NCBI GenBank assembly: GCA_023539445.1
Contig: JAKCEW010000005.1
Coordinates: 1-64,000, forward strand
Source: Candidatus Terraquivivens yellowstonensis
Lineage (GTDB): Archaea; Thermoproteota; Nitrososphaeria_A; Caldarchaeales; Wolframiiraptoraceae
DNA length: 64,000 bases
Reading direction: 5' to 3'
In this document: positions 9,838 through 19,555 of the stretch, one piece after another
Position numbering within the stretch: the first letter of the stretch is position 1
Layout of the letters: each line of letters begins with the position of its first letter
Notes under the pieces: generated by a model
The model's input: only the letters and a program-made list of their open reading frames with translations
Told to the model about the DNA's origin: nothing
Databases searched by the model: none
Program-made: the position numbers and the translations under genes

Positions 9838-10911
9838 TTAAGGCATTATTTCCACGGTATTGTTGTATTCCGGATACAATAAATCTTCAAGCCTGAGTCG
9901 CGACCTTGATGTAGCGCTCATAATCCTTTCTAGGTTGTTCTCGATGAGGTCGATGATGAATTTCGAGCACTCGCAAACGGCCTCGACCCCCTCAATTCCC
10001 CACAACCTTTCGAGATGCGTGTAAAGACATCTGGTCCCGCAGGTTCTTAGGCGCTCGCATGACTTGCATGGTTCCTCGACGATCGGCTTCCTTTTCTCGA
10101 TATCAGATCTTGAGACATTTCCCAAGCGGCCCACAAAAGCCCATCTTTCCGAGACCGCTATCGGGCAGGATACAACCCTTCCGTCGGTCAGAATCGTGAA
10201 AGATTCAATCCCGGAGCCGCATGGTGGAATCGGTCCGCCCCTCAGAACCCTCTTGAGTATTCCACGGAACGGGACTATTCCAAGAAGCTCGCCCCGCTCA
10301 AGTCTTGCAAGCCATTCCCCGAAAAGCCTCCTGAGCCCGGTCATGTAGGACTCGCGGATCCACTGCCAGAGATCAGGCCACGATTCGATCGGAACCCATA
10401 CGAAGCTGAGTTGCCAATGGACCGAGTCGAAGATGCCGATGTCTAGCAGGTGCATCACGTCGCTGAAAACGTCGGAGTGACAGGTCAGAGTCATCCTCGC
10501 GACAAGCTCCCCTTCGAACCCTTTTGCGCGCACGGCGCTCACAGAATTCAGCACTTTCCTGTAAACCCCCTTGCCTCTATACATGTCGGTTACCGCCTCC
10601 CGACCGTCTATGGATATGAGGATTGTAGAGAGCGAATCAAGGAGTCTCGGACTCAGCCTATCGAGCAGGAGCCCGTTCGTCTGGACAACGAACCGCGCAT
10701 CCGGAAACCTCTCGACGACATCTTTCATGAATGCTATGTTCAGTAGAGGCTCGCCCCCGTAAAATGCGACGACATCTCCGCTCTTTATCAGGTCATCCAA
10801 TAACCCGATTCTATACTCCACCCTCCATGGGACGATGCTCGGGTCGAAGCTCCCTCCGCAGTATTTGCATGAAAGGTTGCAGCGCCCTGTAGTGTAAAGG
10901 ATGAACTGCAT
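9838..10911 (-). CDS. Radical SAM protein with SPASM-like C-terminus (resembles the AF1577-type putative peptide-modifying group)
   Basis: TTGRCNLSCKYCGG; AFYGGEPLL; C-terminal Cys cluster CGSG…CKSCERLRTCGTRCLY…CEC. Confidence 0.72.
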   Translation of the reverse strand: MQFILYTTGRCNLSCKYCGGSFDPSIVPWRVEYRIGLLDDLIKSGDVVAFYGGEPLLNIAFMKDVVERFPDARFVVQTNGLLLDRLSPRLLDSLSTILISIDGREAVTDMYRGKGVYRKVLNSVSAVRAKGFEGELVARMTLTCHSDVFSDVMHLLDIGIFDSVHWQLSFVWVPIESWPDLWQWIRESYMTGLRRLFGEWLARLERGELLGIVPFRGILKRVLRGGPIPPCGSGIESFTILTDGRVVSCPIAVSERWAFVGRLGNVSRSDIEKRKPIVEEPCKSCERLRTCGTRCLYTHLERLWGIEGVEAVCECSKFIIDLIENNLERIMSATSRSRLRLEDLLYPEYNNTVEIMP

Positions 10912-11002
10912 CCGGAGATTATGCTGAGCACGGCAACGGTATATTTACTTTACCGGGTTGGGAGCAAAAACTTAAAGCCCTAATAGAGCAATTTTCAACG
11001 AT

Positions 11003-11596
11003 TTGGATCCGAGTTCGAGACTCAAGGCCCTCCGAAATGAGGTCAAAACTTGTAGGAAGTGCTCCCTCTGGAAGACCCGAAAGAATGCGGTCTTTGACGA
11101 AGGACCGGTGGATGCTCGGATCATGCTCGTTGGTCTCGGGCCCGGAAAGCAGGAGGACCTTCAAGGCAGACCTTTTGTCGGGGCAGCCGGGAAGCTTCTC
11201 GACGAGCTCATCAAGGAGGCCGGGCTTAATAGGGAGCGGCTGTACATAACCAACGTCCTCAAGTGCTTCCTTCCGGAGAATCGGGCAACAGAGGAGCAGA
11301 TAAAGGCCTGTGCACCATACCTCGACGAGCAGATAGACCTAGTAAGCCCAGAAGTTCTGGTCCCCTTAGGGAACGTGGCGGCAAACTATCTTTTGAAGAA
11401 ATTCGGAATGGAGCCGGCACCCATGGAGGAGATTCATGGAAAGTTCTTCAGGGCATCGATGCTAACACAATCCATGTTGATCGTTCCTATGTACCATCCG
11501 GCCTCGGCCCTCAGGAATCCGCCCCTACGGAACGTCCTCTTCGAAGACTGGAGGGAGTTCGGTTCAAGGCTGAGATCTTTGGGAATAGTTCCCTAG
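11003..11596 (+). CDS. Type-4 uracil-DNA glycosylase
   Basis: GLGPGKQEDLQGRPFVGAAGKLLDELI, YITNVLKC, YHPAS motifs; Fe-S Cys CRKC. Confidence 0.9.
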   Translation: MDPSSRLKALRNEVKTCRKCSLWKTRKNAVFDEGPVDARIMLVGLGPGKQEDLQGRPFVGAAGKLLDELIKEAGLNRERLYITNVLKCFLPENRATEEQIKACAPYLDEQIDLVSPEVLVPLGNVAANYLLKKFGMEPAPMEEIHGKFFRASMLTQSMLIVPMYHPASALRNPPLRNVLFEDWREFGSRLRSLGIVP

Positions 11597-11623
11597 CGCT
11601 ACGATTATATTTCATCCAAAGCC

Positions 11624-12688
11624 TTGATGATTCCGATGGAATATCCACTCGCTAGGTTTCAAGAGGAACTTGGAGAAGGTAGGGCGAGGTGTAGGGCCTG
11701 CAGTAGGTTCTGTACAATAAGGGATGGTGGTTTTGGGATCTGCTGGAACTACGCGAACATCGGCGGGAAGATATTTCACGTCGGCTATGGCCTCTTAAGC
11801 TCGATCGAGAGCAGACCCATAGAGATAAAACCATTCTTCCACTACTGGCCTGGCTCTTCAGCGCTCACGTTCTCGAACTGGGGCTGTAACTTCTACTGCC
11901 CATGGTGCCAGAATCACAGAATCAGCTTCAGCAGGCCTCCAGCAGACTCTGGTGTCAGGCATTCTCCGGAGGATTTGGTGGAGATGGCGAAGGCATTCGG
12001 CGATGAAGGTCTTTGTGCCAGCTTTAACGAGCCTGCTACCCAAGTTGACTTCCTTTTAGATGTGTTCTCGCTCGGCAAAAAGGAAGGACTCTACTCTACT
12101 GTGGTCACGAACGGGTACTTCAGCCACGCCTCGCTGGAGGCCCTAATCGAATCGGGATGCGATGGCTTTTCAATAGATATAAAAGGTTGCCCGAAGTCCC
12201 ACACTAAGATTTTGAAGGGTGTGGACCCAAATGTTGTATTGAGTAACGCGAAACATGCAATAGAGCTTAATGCGCATGTAGAAATGGTCTTCCTCATAGT
12301 CCCGGGATTCAACGACGATGATGATTGTATAAGATGGATAGTGGAAAAGCATGTCTCGATGCTCGGAGAGGACGTCCCTTTGCACATCAACAGGTACTAT
12401 CCGGCGCACAGGTACGCCTCACCACCTACGCCCCTCGAAAAGTTGCTGTTTGCGAAGAAAATAGCCCAAGAGGCCGGCGTGAAGTTCGTCTACATAGGAA
12501 ACGTTGGTTTGCCGGAATTCGAGAGCACCTACTGTCCCACATGCGGAAAGCTGCTGATAGCTAGGAGTGGCTACGAGGTCACCGCCTACAATTTGGACAA
12601 AGAGAATAGGTGCCCTAGGTGCAATACCCGCATACCTTTAAGGGGCTGCAACATAAAGAAAGATAAGAGATGGCGCATTCTTTTGTAA
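11624..12688 (+). CDS. AmmeMemoRadiSam-system-type radical SAM enzyme (AmrS-like)
   Basis: WGCNFYCPWCQNHRIS; N-terminal CRACSRFCTIRDGGFGICW. Confidence 0.82.
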   Translation: MMIPMEYPLARFQEELGEGRARCRACSRFCTIRDGGFGICWNYANIGGKIFHVGYGLLSSIESRPIEIKPFFHYWPGSSALTFSNWGCNFYCPWCQNHRISFSRPPADSGVRHSPEDLVEMAKAFGDEGLCASFNEPATQVDFLLDVFSLGKKEGLYSTVVTNGYFSHASLEALIESGCDGFSIDIKGCPKSHTKILKGVDPNVVLSNAKHAIELNAHVEMVFLIVPGFNDDDDCIRWIVEKHVSMLGEDVPLHINRYYPAHRYASPPTPLEKLLFAKKIAQEAGVKFVYIGNVGLPEFESTYCPTCGKLLIARSGYEVTAYNLDKENRCPRCNTRIPLRGCNIKKDKRWRILL

Positions 12689-12731
12689 TAAAATTTATTT
12701 AGAGACTTCTATTCCAAAAAGTTGATCGGGC

Positions 12732-13643
12732 ATGGGCCTAAAAACCTGGTTCCTAGCCACGAGACCATGGTCATTCGTAATGACTGCAGTATCGGTAGGG
12801 TTGGCCGGCTCTCTTGCTTGGAGGGTTGGCTCATTCGAGCCTTTACACTTTTTGCTCACGCTTTTTGGTCTAATAGCGTTCCATGCAGCGAGCAACATGC
12901 TAAACGACTACTATGATGTGAAGCATGCGGTCGATGTATACGGTGCGCCTACCACTAGATACAGGGTGCATCCTTTGCTTTCGGGTCAGATAAGTGTTAA
13001 GTCGTTCACTATTGCGATCGCATTCCTCTATGCAGTGGTTCTAAGCATTGCGACGTATCTTTCGCTGGTAAGGGGTTTTGTCGTTTTGCTCTTTACTGTG
13101 GCTGGACTGTTCTTCAGCTATTTCTACACGGCCGACCCTGTTCCGCTAAAGCACAGGGCTTTGGGTGAAATATCAGCCCTCTTAACATGGGGCCCCCTCA
13201 TGGTGGGCGGAACATACTTCGTACTAACGGGAAGGTTAGACCTTCTGCCCGTGCTCGCGTCCTTGCCCATAGGTGTGCTTGTTATGACGGTTCTCTTTGC
13301 GAACAACATGCGCGATGTAGATTACGACAAGACGGTCAACATTACTACCCTCCCGATGATCTTGGGAAAAGAGCGCTCCCTCAGCTTCTACAAATATTCG
13401 ATAATTTCTGCCTACGTGGCGCTCTTTGCGCTAGTGGTCGCCGCTTTGCTTCCTCCAACGACACTTCTCGTAATTTTAACCATACCGAATGCGATAAGGC
13501 TGATCAAAATCTTTAAACATGGCGTACCTGACGCAGCAGACCCGCTGACAGCGCAGCTTACGCTCCGCTTCGGCCTACTAATGATAGCGGGCGTACTCAT
13601 AGGAGACCTTTTAGAAATTTTCGGCATCAAACTTTCTCTTTAG
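12732..13643 (+). CDS. UbiA/MenA-family prenyltransferase
   Basis: AASNMLNDYYDVKHAVD and NNMRDVDYDK Asp-rich motifs; multi-TM. Confidence 0.87.
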   Translation: MGLKTWFLATRPWSFVMTAVSVGLAGSLAWRVGSFEPLHFLLTLFGLIAFHAASNMLNDYYDVKHAVDVYGAPTTRYRVHPLLSGQISVKSFTIAIAFLYAVVLSIATYLSLVRGFVVLLFTVAGLFFSYFYTADPVPLKHRALGEISALLTWGPLMVGGTYFVLTGRLDLLPVLASLPIGVLVMTVLFANNMRDVDYDKTVNITTLPMILGKERSLSFYKYSIISAYVALFALVVAALLPPTTLLVILTIPNAIRLIKIFKHGVPDAADPLTAQLTLRFGLLMIAGVLIGDLLEIFGIKLSL

Positions 13644-13770
13644 GTTGAATATGTGGGGTCGGCTCGGCTCTTCCGACATCATAAGCTCAGTCTGGGACGG
13701 CAGCCTCATTCCCCGTAAAGTTTAACATACAAAATGACTTTATATCCTTTCAATCTTAGGTAAGGCGGCC

Positions 13771-14256
13771 TTGAAGTGGTTATGGGCTCCTTGGCGCATG
13801 GCTTACATAAGCTCCGGCGGGCCTAAGGAGTGCATTTTCTGCACAAAAGGCGTCTCTTCGAACGAAAAAGAGGACCTAGTCCTCTTCAAGGGCAAGAGGT
13901 GCTTTGTCCTGATGAACCTTTATCCATACAACCCCGGTCACCTCATGGTGGCGCCGTATAGGCACGTGGGCAACTTAACGGAACTGGATGTGGATGAAAG
14001 GAATGAACTCATGGAGCTGATAGTGAAATCCATAGCAATTTTGCAGAAAGTCATGAATCCGGATGGTTTTAACGTTGGTGTAAACTTGGGGAGGGTCGCG
14101 GGCGCCGGTGTTGAGGGGCACGTCCATTTCCATGTTGTTCCACGATGGTCCGGTGACACAAACTTCATGACCGTCGTGGGCGACGTGAAGGTAATGCCTG
14201 AGCTTTTGAGCAGCACATACGAAAAACTCGTGGTACACTTCGTCGAAAAGAAGTAG
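13771..14256 (+). CDS. HIT-family hydrolase
   Basis: APWRMAYI, CIFC, GVEGHVHFHVVPRW (HxHxH). Confidence 0.9.
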   Translation: MKWLWAPWRMAYISSGGPKECIFCTKGVSSNEKEDLVLFKGKRCFVLMNLYPYNPGHLMVAPYRHVGNLTELDVDERNELMELIVKSIAILQKVMNPDGFNVGVNLGRVAGAGVEGHVHFHVVPRWSGDTNFMTVVGDVKVMPELLSSTYEKLVVHFVEKK

Positions 14257-14278
14257 TCTTCGAGTTAGGGACTTTGAC

Positions 14279-14929
14279 ATGGGTAAATTTAGAGCCATAA
14301 TATTCGATATCGACGCGACGATATGCGATAACACGGAAAGGAGGAGGAGGGCGATTGAGCTAACATTAAACATAGCGGTGCCCGAAGAGCTTTACTCACG
14401 AATAAAGAAAAAGGGTTTTCCACACATCATAAAGGCGCTTGGGTTTGAGCCTAACAACGAACTCGTCAAAAAGGTTGAAAGGTGCTTTCTCGAGAACGAG
14501 GAGCTTTATGTTCTTGACAGGCCGATAGAAGGCGCGGTCGAGACCCTTAACGCTTTAGCATCGATTTACAGGGTAGGCTATGTGACGGGTAGGCCTAAAG
14601 AACAGTTGGCGCTGGATTTTCTGAAAAGATATGGTTTTCCAATAGGTCCAGTAATGGCAAGGAGGATAGGCAGCGGTGAGGGTATGAAAAAGGTGGAAAT
14701 ATTCAAGGAAATGCTCAAAAGACTTGAGGTAGAACCTTCGGAGGCGGTCTCCGTTGGCGACATGCCCGAAGATGGTCTTGCCTCAAGAGCTGCGGGGGTG
14801 CTATCCGTTGGTGTTGCAGAATTTTCAACAGTTGATGTTGACCTCATGAGGAATAATTTCGACCACATAATAGAGAGAATAACTGACCTTCCTAAACTCC
14901 TTGCAGATTTAGAGGGAGGCTATATTTGA
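14279..14929 (+). CDS. HAD-superfamily hydrolase
   Basis: IIFDIDATICDNT, VGDMPEDGLA. Confidence 0.82.
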   Translation: MGKFRAIIFDIDATICDNTERRRRAIELTLNIAVPEELYSRIKKKGFPHIIKALGFEPNNELVKKVERCFLENEELYVLDRPIEGAVETLNALASIYRVGYVTGRPKEQLALDFLKRYGFPIGPVMARRIGSGEGMKKVEIFKEMLKRLEVEPSEAVSVGDMPEDGLASRAAGVLSVGVAEFSTVDVDLMRNNFDHIIERITDLPKLLADLEGGYI

Positions 14930-15880
14930 TAGCTCCACATCAGGTCTTGCTAAGAGCACCACCCTGCTATCTGAATCCTTGGTAACGATTACGTAACCCA
15001 AAGACCTATTAAGCTCTTCAGCGAAATCGGAAACTTCCTCCATGCTTGGCATAGCCTCCCTCGGCAGCCTCTTTTGAGACTCGCCTACGTGCATGTACGC
15101 CTTACACTCGACAAACTCGGGCATGGCAAGTTTTATTAAACTCGCATACTTCTCGGCATCTTTCATTGTGTAATTTTTCACCAACGTTAACCTCACAACT
15201 TTCCTACAGTCAAGCGAACTCATAAGCTCCAGACTTTTTATCGTTCTCTGCCAACTGTCCGTTATGAGTGGCCTCGTAACTTGTTTGTGTGTCTCTTCGT
15301 CAGGCCCGTATAAGCTTATGTAAAGATTGGTTGGCAGGACCTCGAGCTCCTTTAACACCTCGGGCATTGTGCCATTGGTCACGAGGAACGCCGTCATGCC
15401 CCTTAGCTTTGCCTCCTTTATCAGGTCGGAAAGGTAGGGATAAAGCGTCGGCTCGCCATCTAACGATATTGCTACATGCTTCGGCTCCATAGCCTCGTTA
15501 AACCTTTGAGCGGTAACCTTAGGATTGCCCTTGAAGCCCGAGAGGAGTTCTCGTTGCGCAGCTATGCAACCATCAAGTATCGCCTTTGGCTCGTCCCAAT
15601 CCCCGCTATACGGGCTAACCCTGTTTATGCTGTGGAAGCGCCAACAGAATATGCACATCATATTACAATATTGAAGCGTCGGCGTCATCTGAACGCATCT
15701 GTGACTTCTTATGCCGTACCACCTCTTATAGCAGAACTTGCCGCCCCTTAGCGCGGTTTTCGTCCAGTGGCAAACTTTCACGGCGGAATGCCTGCCAACT
15801 ATCCTATACCCTGCTTTCTTGAACTTCTCTAACGCTTTAACCTCATCCCTAGATAGTCTATGAGCCGGGATTGTCGACAT
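14909..15880 (-). CDS. taw1: 4-demethylwyosine synthase (TYW1/Taw1)
   Basis: CNMMCIFCWRFHSI radical SAM motif; AISLDGEPTLYPYL; GRHSAVKVCHWTK N-terminus. Confidence 0.88.
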   Translation of the reverse strand: MSTIPAHRLSRDEVKALEKFKKAGYRIVGRHSAVKVCHWTKTALRGGKFCYKRWYGIRSHRCVQMTPTLQYCNMMCIFCWRFHSINRVSPYSGDWDEPKAILDGCIAAQRELLSGFKGNPKVTAQRFNEAMEPKHVAISLDGEPTLYPYLSDLIKEAKLRGMTAFLVTNGTMPEVLKELEVLPTNLYISLYGPDEETHKQVTRPLITDSWQRTIKSLELMSSLDCRKVVRLTLVKNYTMKDAEKYASLIKLAMPEFVECKAYMHVGESQKRLPREAMPSMEEVSDFAEELNRSLGYVIVTKDSDSRVVLLARPDVELSNIASL

Positions 15881-15967
15881 CTGAATCCACTAAGGCTCGG
15901 TGGGATATATGTTTAACATAATATTTATACGGCTAATGATAAGGATGAAGATCGTGGTGTATGGTTT

Positions 15968-17080
15968 ATGAGGATAACCGATGTTAGACTTGTGTCGTTA
16001 TACTCGCCTCTTAAAGAGCCCATGAAGCTGTCCGTTGGAACGCTCGAGAAAAGACCTTTTGCGCTAATCGAGGTTCACACAGATGAGGGTATAATCGGTC
16101 TTGGGGAGACCTTCGTGAACTTCCCGCCATGGTCGATCGAGGAAAGGAAAGTAACGCTCGAGAACGTGAAGAAATTGCTTCTGGGTGAGGACCCCACGAA
16201 TATCGAAGCACTATGGAAAAAGATGCATACATCATTGGTGAAGATGGGGCTTCAAGGTGGTTGCAAGGGTGCTATAATCCAAGTGATTAGCGGGATAGAC
16301 ATAGCCCTTTGGGACATCCTTGGAAAAGTAAAGAACCAGCCCATATGTAAGCTCATATCAAATAGTCCAAAGCAAAAATTAAGACTTTACGCAACCGGAC
16401 TCAGTGCAAGCGACCCGGTAGGACATGCGAAGAGGTTGGTGTCAGAAGGATACGACACCCTGAAACTTAGGATAGGTTTTGACCCTGAGAAGGATGTCGA
16501 GCTTGTGAAGAGTGTAAGAGAGGCCGTGGGCAAAGATGTCAAACTGATAGCTGACGCAAACATGGCTTGGGACTACGAAAAGGCGTTAGAGATGGCTAAG
16601 AGATTAGAAAGGTATGAACTCTTCTGGCTCGAGGAGCCCATCATATGCGATGACCTAGACGGTATGTCGCGGCTTGCGGCCGAACTCGATACTTGGATCG
16701 GCGCCGGAGAGAATGCTTACGGTTTGGCCGAGTTTGAGAGGATGGTAAAGAAGAGGGCTGCCGACGTCCTAATGCCCGACGTCAGCAAGACAGGCGGCAT
16801 AACTGAGGGTGTTAGAATAGCCAAGCTAATAAACTCGAGCGGGCTACCTTTCTCGCCGCACTTCTATGGCTCTGAGGTTGGCTTCGCAGCGACCTTGCAT
16901 TTTGTTGCGGCAACTGAGGGGTGCTTGATAGTTCAAAGAGACATATCGGATGTACCTCTCTTCAAGGACATGCTAAAGGAACCAATAAGGATAGAAGATG
17001 GTTATGCTGAGGTGCCAAAAGGTCCTGGCTTAGGCATAGAGCTAAATTGGGAGAAGTTGGAGAAGTACCGCACAGGTTAA
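15968..17080 (+). CDS. Mandelate racemase / muconate lactonizing enzyme family protein
   Basis: Enolase-superfamily pattern TLKLRIGFDPEKDVE, DANMAW, WLEEPI, AGEN. Confidence 0.87.
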   Translation: MRITDVRLVSLYSPLKEPMKLSVGTLEKRPFALIEVHTDEGIIGLGETFVNFPPWSIEERKVTLENVKKLLLGEDPTNIEALWKKMHTSLVKMGLQGGCKGAIIQVISGIDIALWDILGKVKNQPICKLISNSPKQKLRLYATGLSASDPVGHAKRLVSEGYDTLKLRIGFDPEKDVELVKSVREAVGKDVKLIADANMAWDYEKALEMAKRLERYELFWLEEPIICDDLDGMSRLAAELDTWIGAGENAYGLAEFERMVKKRAADVLMPDVSKTGGITEGVRIAKLINSSGLPFSPHFYGSEVGFAATLHFVAATEGCLIVQRDISDVPLFKDMLKEPIRIEDGYAEVPKGPGLGIELNWEKLEKYRTG

Positions 17081-17096
17081 TGGGTGGCACTCGATC

Positions 17097-17888
17097 TCAA
17101 GGCTCGCTAAAAATTTCTATGAGTTCTTTCAGTAGCTTATCGTTAGCGGCTGCCACGTATTTGACGTCACCTGTGTAGAGCAGGTTTAGGTTTTCCAACG
17201 ACCCATCCAAACATTTTACAGCACCGCCCGACCGTGTTACTATATATGCCGCGGCCGCCATATCGACGACCCTCACACCATTCAGAGCAAGGAAGCAGTC
17301 TAGCCTCCCGCAACCCACGTACGCAGTCTCTAGGGCCGCAGAGCCCATGAATCTCGCATAACGGGCCTTTGAGGCTATTCGCTCAGCGAATTTAGATAGC
17401 TTTTCGCCATGCTTGAAAACCTTTAGGTCAAAGGAAATTACTGCATCGCTCAAAGAGCTTATGTTTGACGGCTTGGCCGGTTTACCGTTAATGTATACGC
17501 ACTTCTCGTTCGCTATGATGACCTCGCCATTAACTAAGTTGATTATACCAGCAGCGATTATGTCCGAAAACTTCTCACCCTTAGAGATTGCCACGGCCGC
17601 GGAGTAAAAGGGTAGGTCCTGTTTCAGGTTTACTGTTCCGTCCACCGGGTCCACGATAGCCAAGTATTCGGAGTTATCCGGGTCGCCGAGGAGTCCTGCC
17701 TCCTCACTGAGTATTGTTATTCCTGGTATGGCGTCCTTTAGGACGTCGATTATGGCTTTCTCGGAGGTGACGTCGGCCACCGTCGATATGTCGCCGAAGG
17801 CGCCGGCACCTAGCTCACGACCTTTGTCCTCTAGGCTGTCTAACGCTAGCTTTGCAGCTTCTAGCGCCCTCTTTATTATTAATTCCAA
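17097..17888 (-). CDS. Inositol-1-monophosphatase / archaeal FBPase family
   Basis: ILSEEAG, IVDPVDGTVNL motifs. Confidence 0.87.
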   Translation of the reverse strand: MELIIKRALEAAKLALDSLEDKGRELGAGAFGDISTVADVTSEKAIIDVLKDAIPGITILSEEAGLLGDPDNSEYLAIVDPVDGTVNLKQDLPFYSAAVAISKGEKFSDIIAAGIINLVNGEVIIANEKCVYINGKPAKPSNISSLSDAVISFDLKVFKHGEKLSKFAERIASKARYARFMGSAALETAYVGCGRLDCFLALNGVRVVDMAAAAYIVTRSGGAVKCLDGSLENLNLLYTGDVKYVAAANDKLLKELIEIFSEP

Positions 17889-17903
17889 CTCGGGGTCTCT
17901 TTC

Positions 17904-18944
17904 CTAAATCACTTTAACTTTGTCGAGGGGTCTGATTTTCATGACGTCCGTGTTAAACAGTGAGATCGGCGGCTCGCCCTTTAGGACCTTAACGATGTTC
18001 AATGCACCAGTCTCCGCCATCGCGTACCTTGCCTCATACGTTGCATTGCCTATATGCGGTGTCAAGACTACGTTTGGAAGCTTCAGCAACGGGCTGTCCA
18101 TGGGTAGCGGCTCAACCTCGAAGACGTCGAGCGCCGCTCCAGCTATCCAGCCTTCTTGTAGAGCCTTTATCAGCGCTTTCTCATCCACTACGGGCCCCCT
18201 TGAAGTGTTTATCAGGAACGCGGTCTTCTTCATCATCCTAAGCCTTTCCTCATTTAGCAAATGGTATGTGTCCTTCGATAGGAACACGTGTATGGAGACG
18301 AAATCTGAGGTTCTTAGAAGCTCCTCAAGGCTAACGAACTTTATCCCGAGCTCCTGCTCAGCCTTCTGATTCCTGACGATATCATAATAGATTAAGTTCA
18401 TGCCGAATGCCTTTGCTCTCACAGCGGTTGCATAACCTATCTTGCCAAGCCCGATTATGCCTAGCGTCTTACCTTTAAGTTCTGTTCCCAACATCATGAA
18501 GGGCGTCCATGAAATTTTCCACTTACCCTCTCTGATATACCTGTCACCTTCGACTATCCTTCTAGCGATTGCGAGCATAAGACCTATGGCAACCTCAGAT
18601 ACGGGCTCTGATGCTGCCGGGGAATTTGTGACGTATATACCCTTAGAAGTAGCATACTCAACATCTATGTGGTCAACACCCGCGGTCATTGTGCCTATGA
18701 CCCTAAGGTTCGGTGCGGCATCTATTACCTCTTTGTCCACTCTAGCTGTTAGATGACAAAATATGGCATGGACATCTTTTACACTTCTAACAAACTCTTC
18801 ATGCGGTATCGGCTCATCCTTCTCTCTGTAGATCACCTCGCACTCTTTTCTTAAAACCTCTATGCCCGACTCCGGCATCCTGTTCGTGACGAATACCTTT
18901 GGTTTCATGTGTTTTTCAAAATTTTGGTTAGATATAAATTTCAT
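17904..18944 (-). CDS. D-2-hydroxyacid dehydrogenase (glyoxylate reductase-like)
   Basis: GKTLGIIGLGKIGYATAVRA, INTSRGPVVDEKAL, LTPHIGNAT. Confidence 0.9.
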   Translation of the reverse strand: MKFISNQNFEKHMKPKVFVTNRMPESGIEVLRKECEVIYREKDEPIPHEEFVRSVKDVHAIFCHLTARVDKEVIDAAPNLRVIGTMTAGVDHIDVEYATSKGIYVTNSPAASEPVSEVAIGLMLAIARRIVEGDRYIREGKWKISWTPFMMLGTELKGKTLGIIGLGKIGYATAVRAKAFGMNLIYYDIVRNQKAEQELGIKFVSLEELLRTSDFVSIHVFLSKDTYHLLNEERLRMMKKTAFLINTSRGPVVDEKALIKALQEGWIAGAALDVFEVEPLPMDSPLLKLPNVVLTPHIGNATYEARYAMAETGALNIVKVLKGEPPISLFNTDVMKIRPLDKVKVI

Positions 18945-19213
18945 CTACGCCTTTGTTTCAAGAGCCGCTCCGCAATTTTCGAAAGTTCCGGCCATCTTCT
19001 TCGGACCTCCGTCTCGATTATCTTGGCTATTTCATCGCTTATGCTATAGCGCGGTAAAAGGCTTTTTCTGTAGTTAAATACTGCGGCTGAGAGTGGTGAG
19101 TAGAAGGTAAGCCTTGGTTGCTTCATGGCTAATTTTATCGCTTCTGCTAAGAACTTCTTGTTTAGCTTCTCCTGCTTTTTCTTCAACGGTGTTTTTTGCT
19201 TCATGTCATTCAT
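18941..19213 (-). CDS. Small basic hypothetical protein, 90 aa
   Basis: Lys/Arg-rich ORF overlapping the downstream gene by 4 bp. Confidence 0.45.
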   Translation of the reverse strand: MNDMKQKTPLKKKQEKLNKKFLAEAIKLAMKQPRLTFYSPLSAAVFNYRKSLLPRYSISDEIAKIIETEVRRRWPELSKIAERLLKQRRR

Positions 19214-19227
19214 TAAATTTTTGAAAG

Positions 19228-19555
19228 TTATAAGGTTTACCTTAAAACGTAGATGGTAAACCCAATTAATTCAAAAATCATTGCAACTCAACGGCCGATG
19301 AATAGTACGAGGCGAATCAATTCAATTGATATCGAATTAATGTACCGTTTGGCACTGAATCGTTATGAGCCCTTGGGAAAAAACGCCATTTTTCGCGTTT
19401 TCCGCGGGCTTTTGGATGCGAATCGGTTGGGGAATCGTGCATTTGTAAAAATAAAACGTCACATGATGAATTAGCAGATGGTTTCTGCTTTGCTACATTT
19501 CACACGTTATCTGATTTTATGGTTTACCTAAAAAGGTAAAAGGTTTACCTTATAA
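19228..19555. mobile_element. Putative MITE-like element (or mirrored promoter/operator pair) bounded by bipartite inverted repeats
   Basis: Left TTATAAGGTTTACCTT-11nt-GGTAAACC (19228-19262); right end is its inverted counterpart GGTTTACC-11nt-AAGGTTTACCTTATAA (19521-19555); AT-rich interior. Confidence 0.5.
19253..19474 (+). CDS. Small ORF inside the inverted-repeat element (73 aa, basic)
   Basis: ATG about 25 nt downstream of TTATAA; Arg mostly CGN, unlike neighbouring AGG/AGA-rich genes. Confidence 0.3.
   Translation: MVNPINSKIIATQRPMNSTRRINSIDIELMYRLALNRYEPLGKNAIFRVFRGLLDANRLGNRAFVKIKRHMMN

Noticed and set aside
13650-13720. Minus-strand CTGA/ATGATGT arrangement resembling a C/D sRNA
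   Set aside because: Only D' and C' fit; outer C (ATGAGGC) and D (CCGA) are poor and there is no terminal stem.
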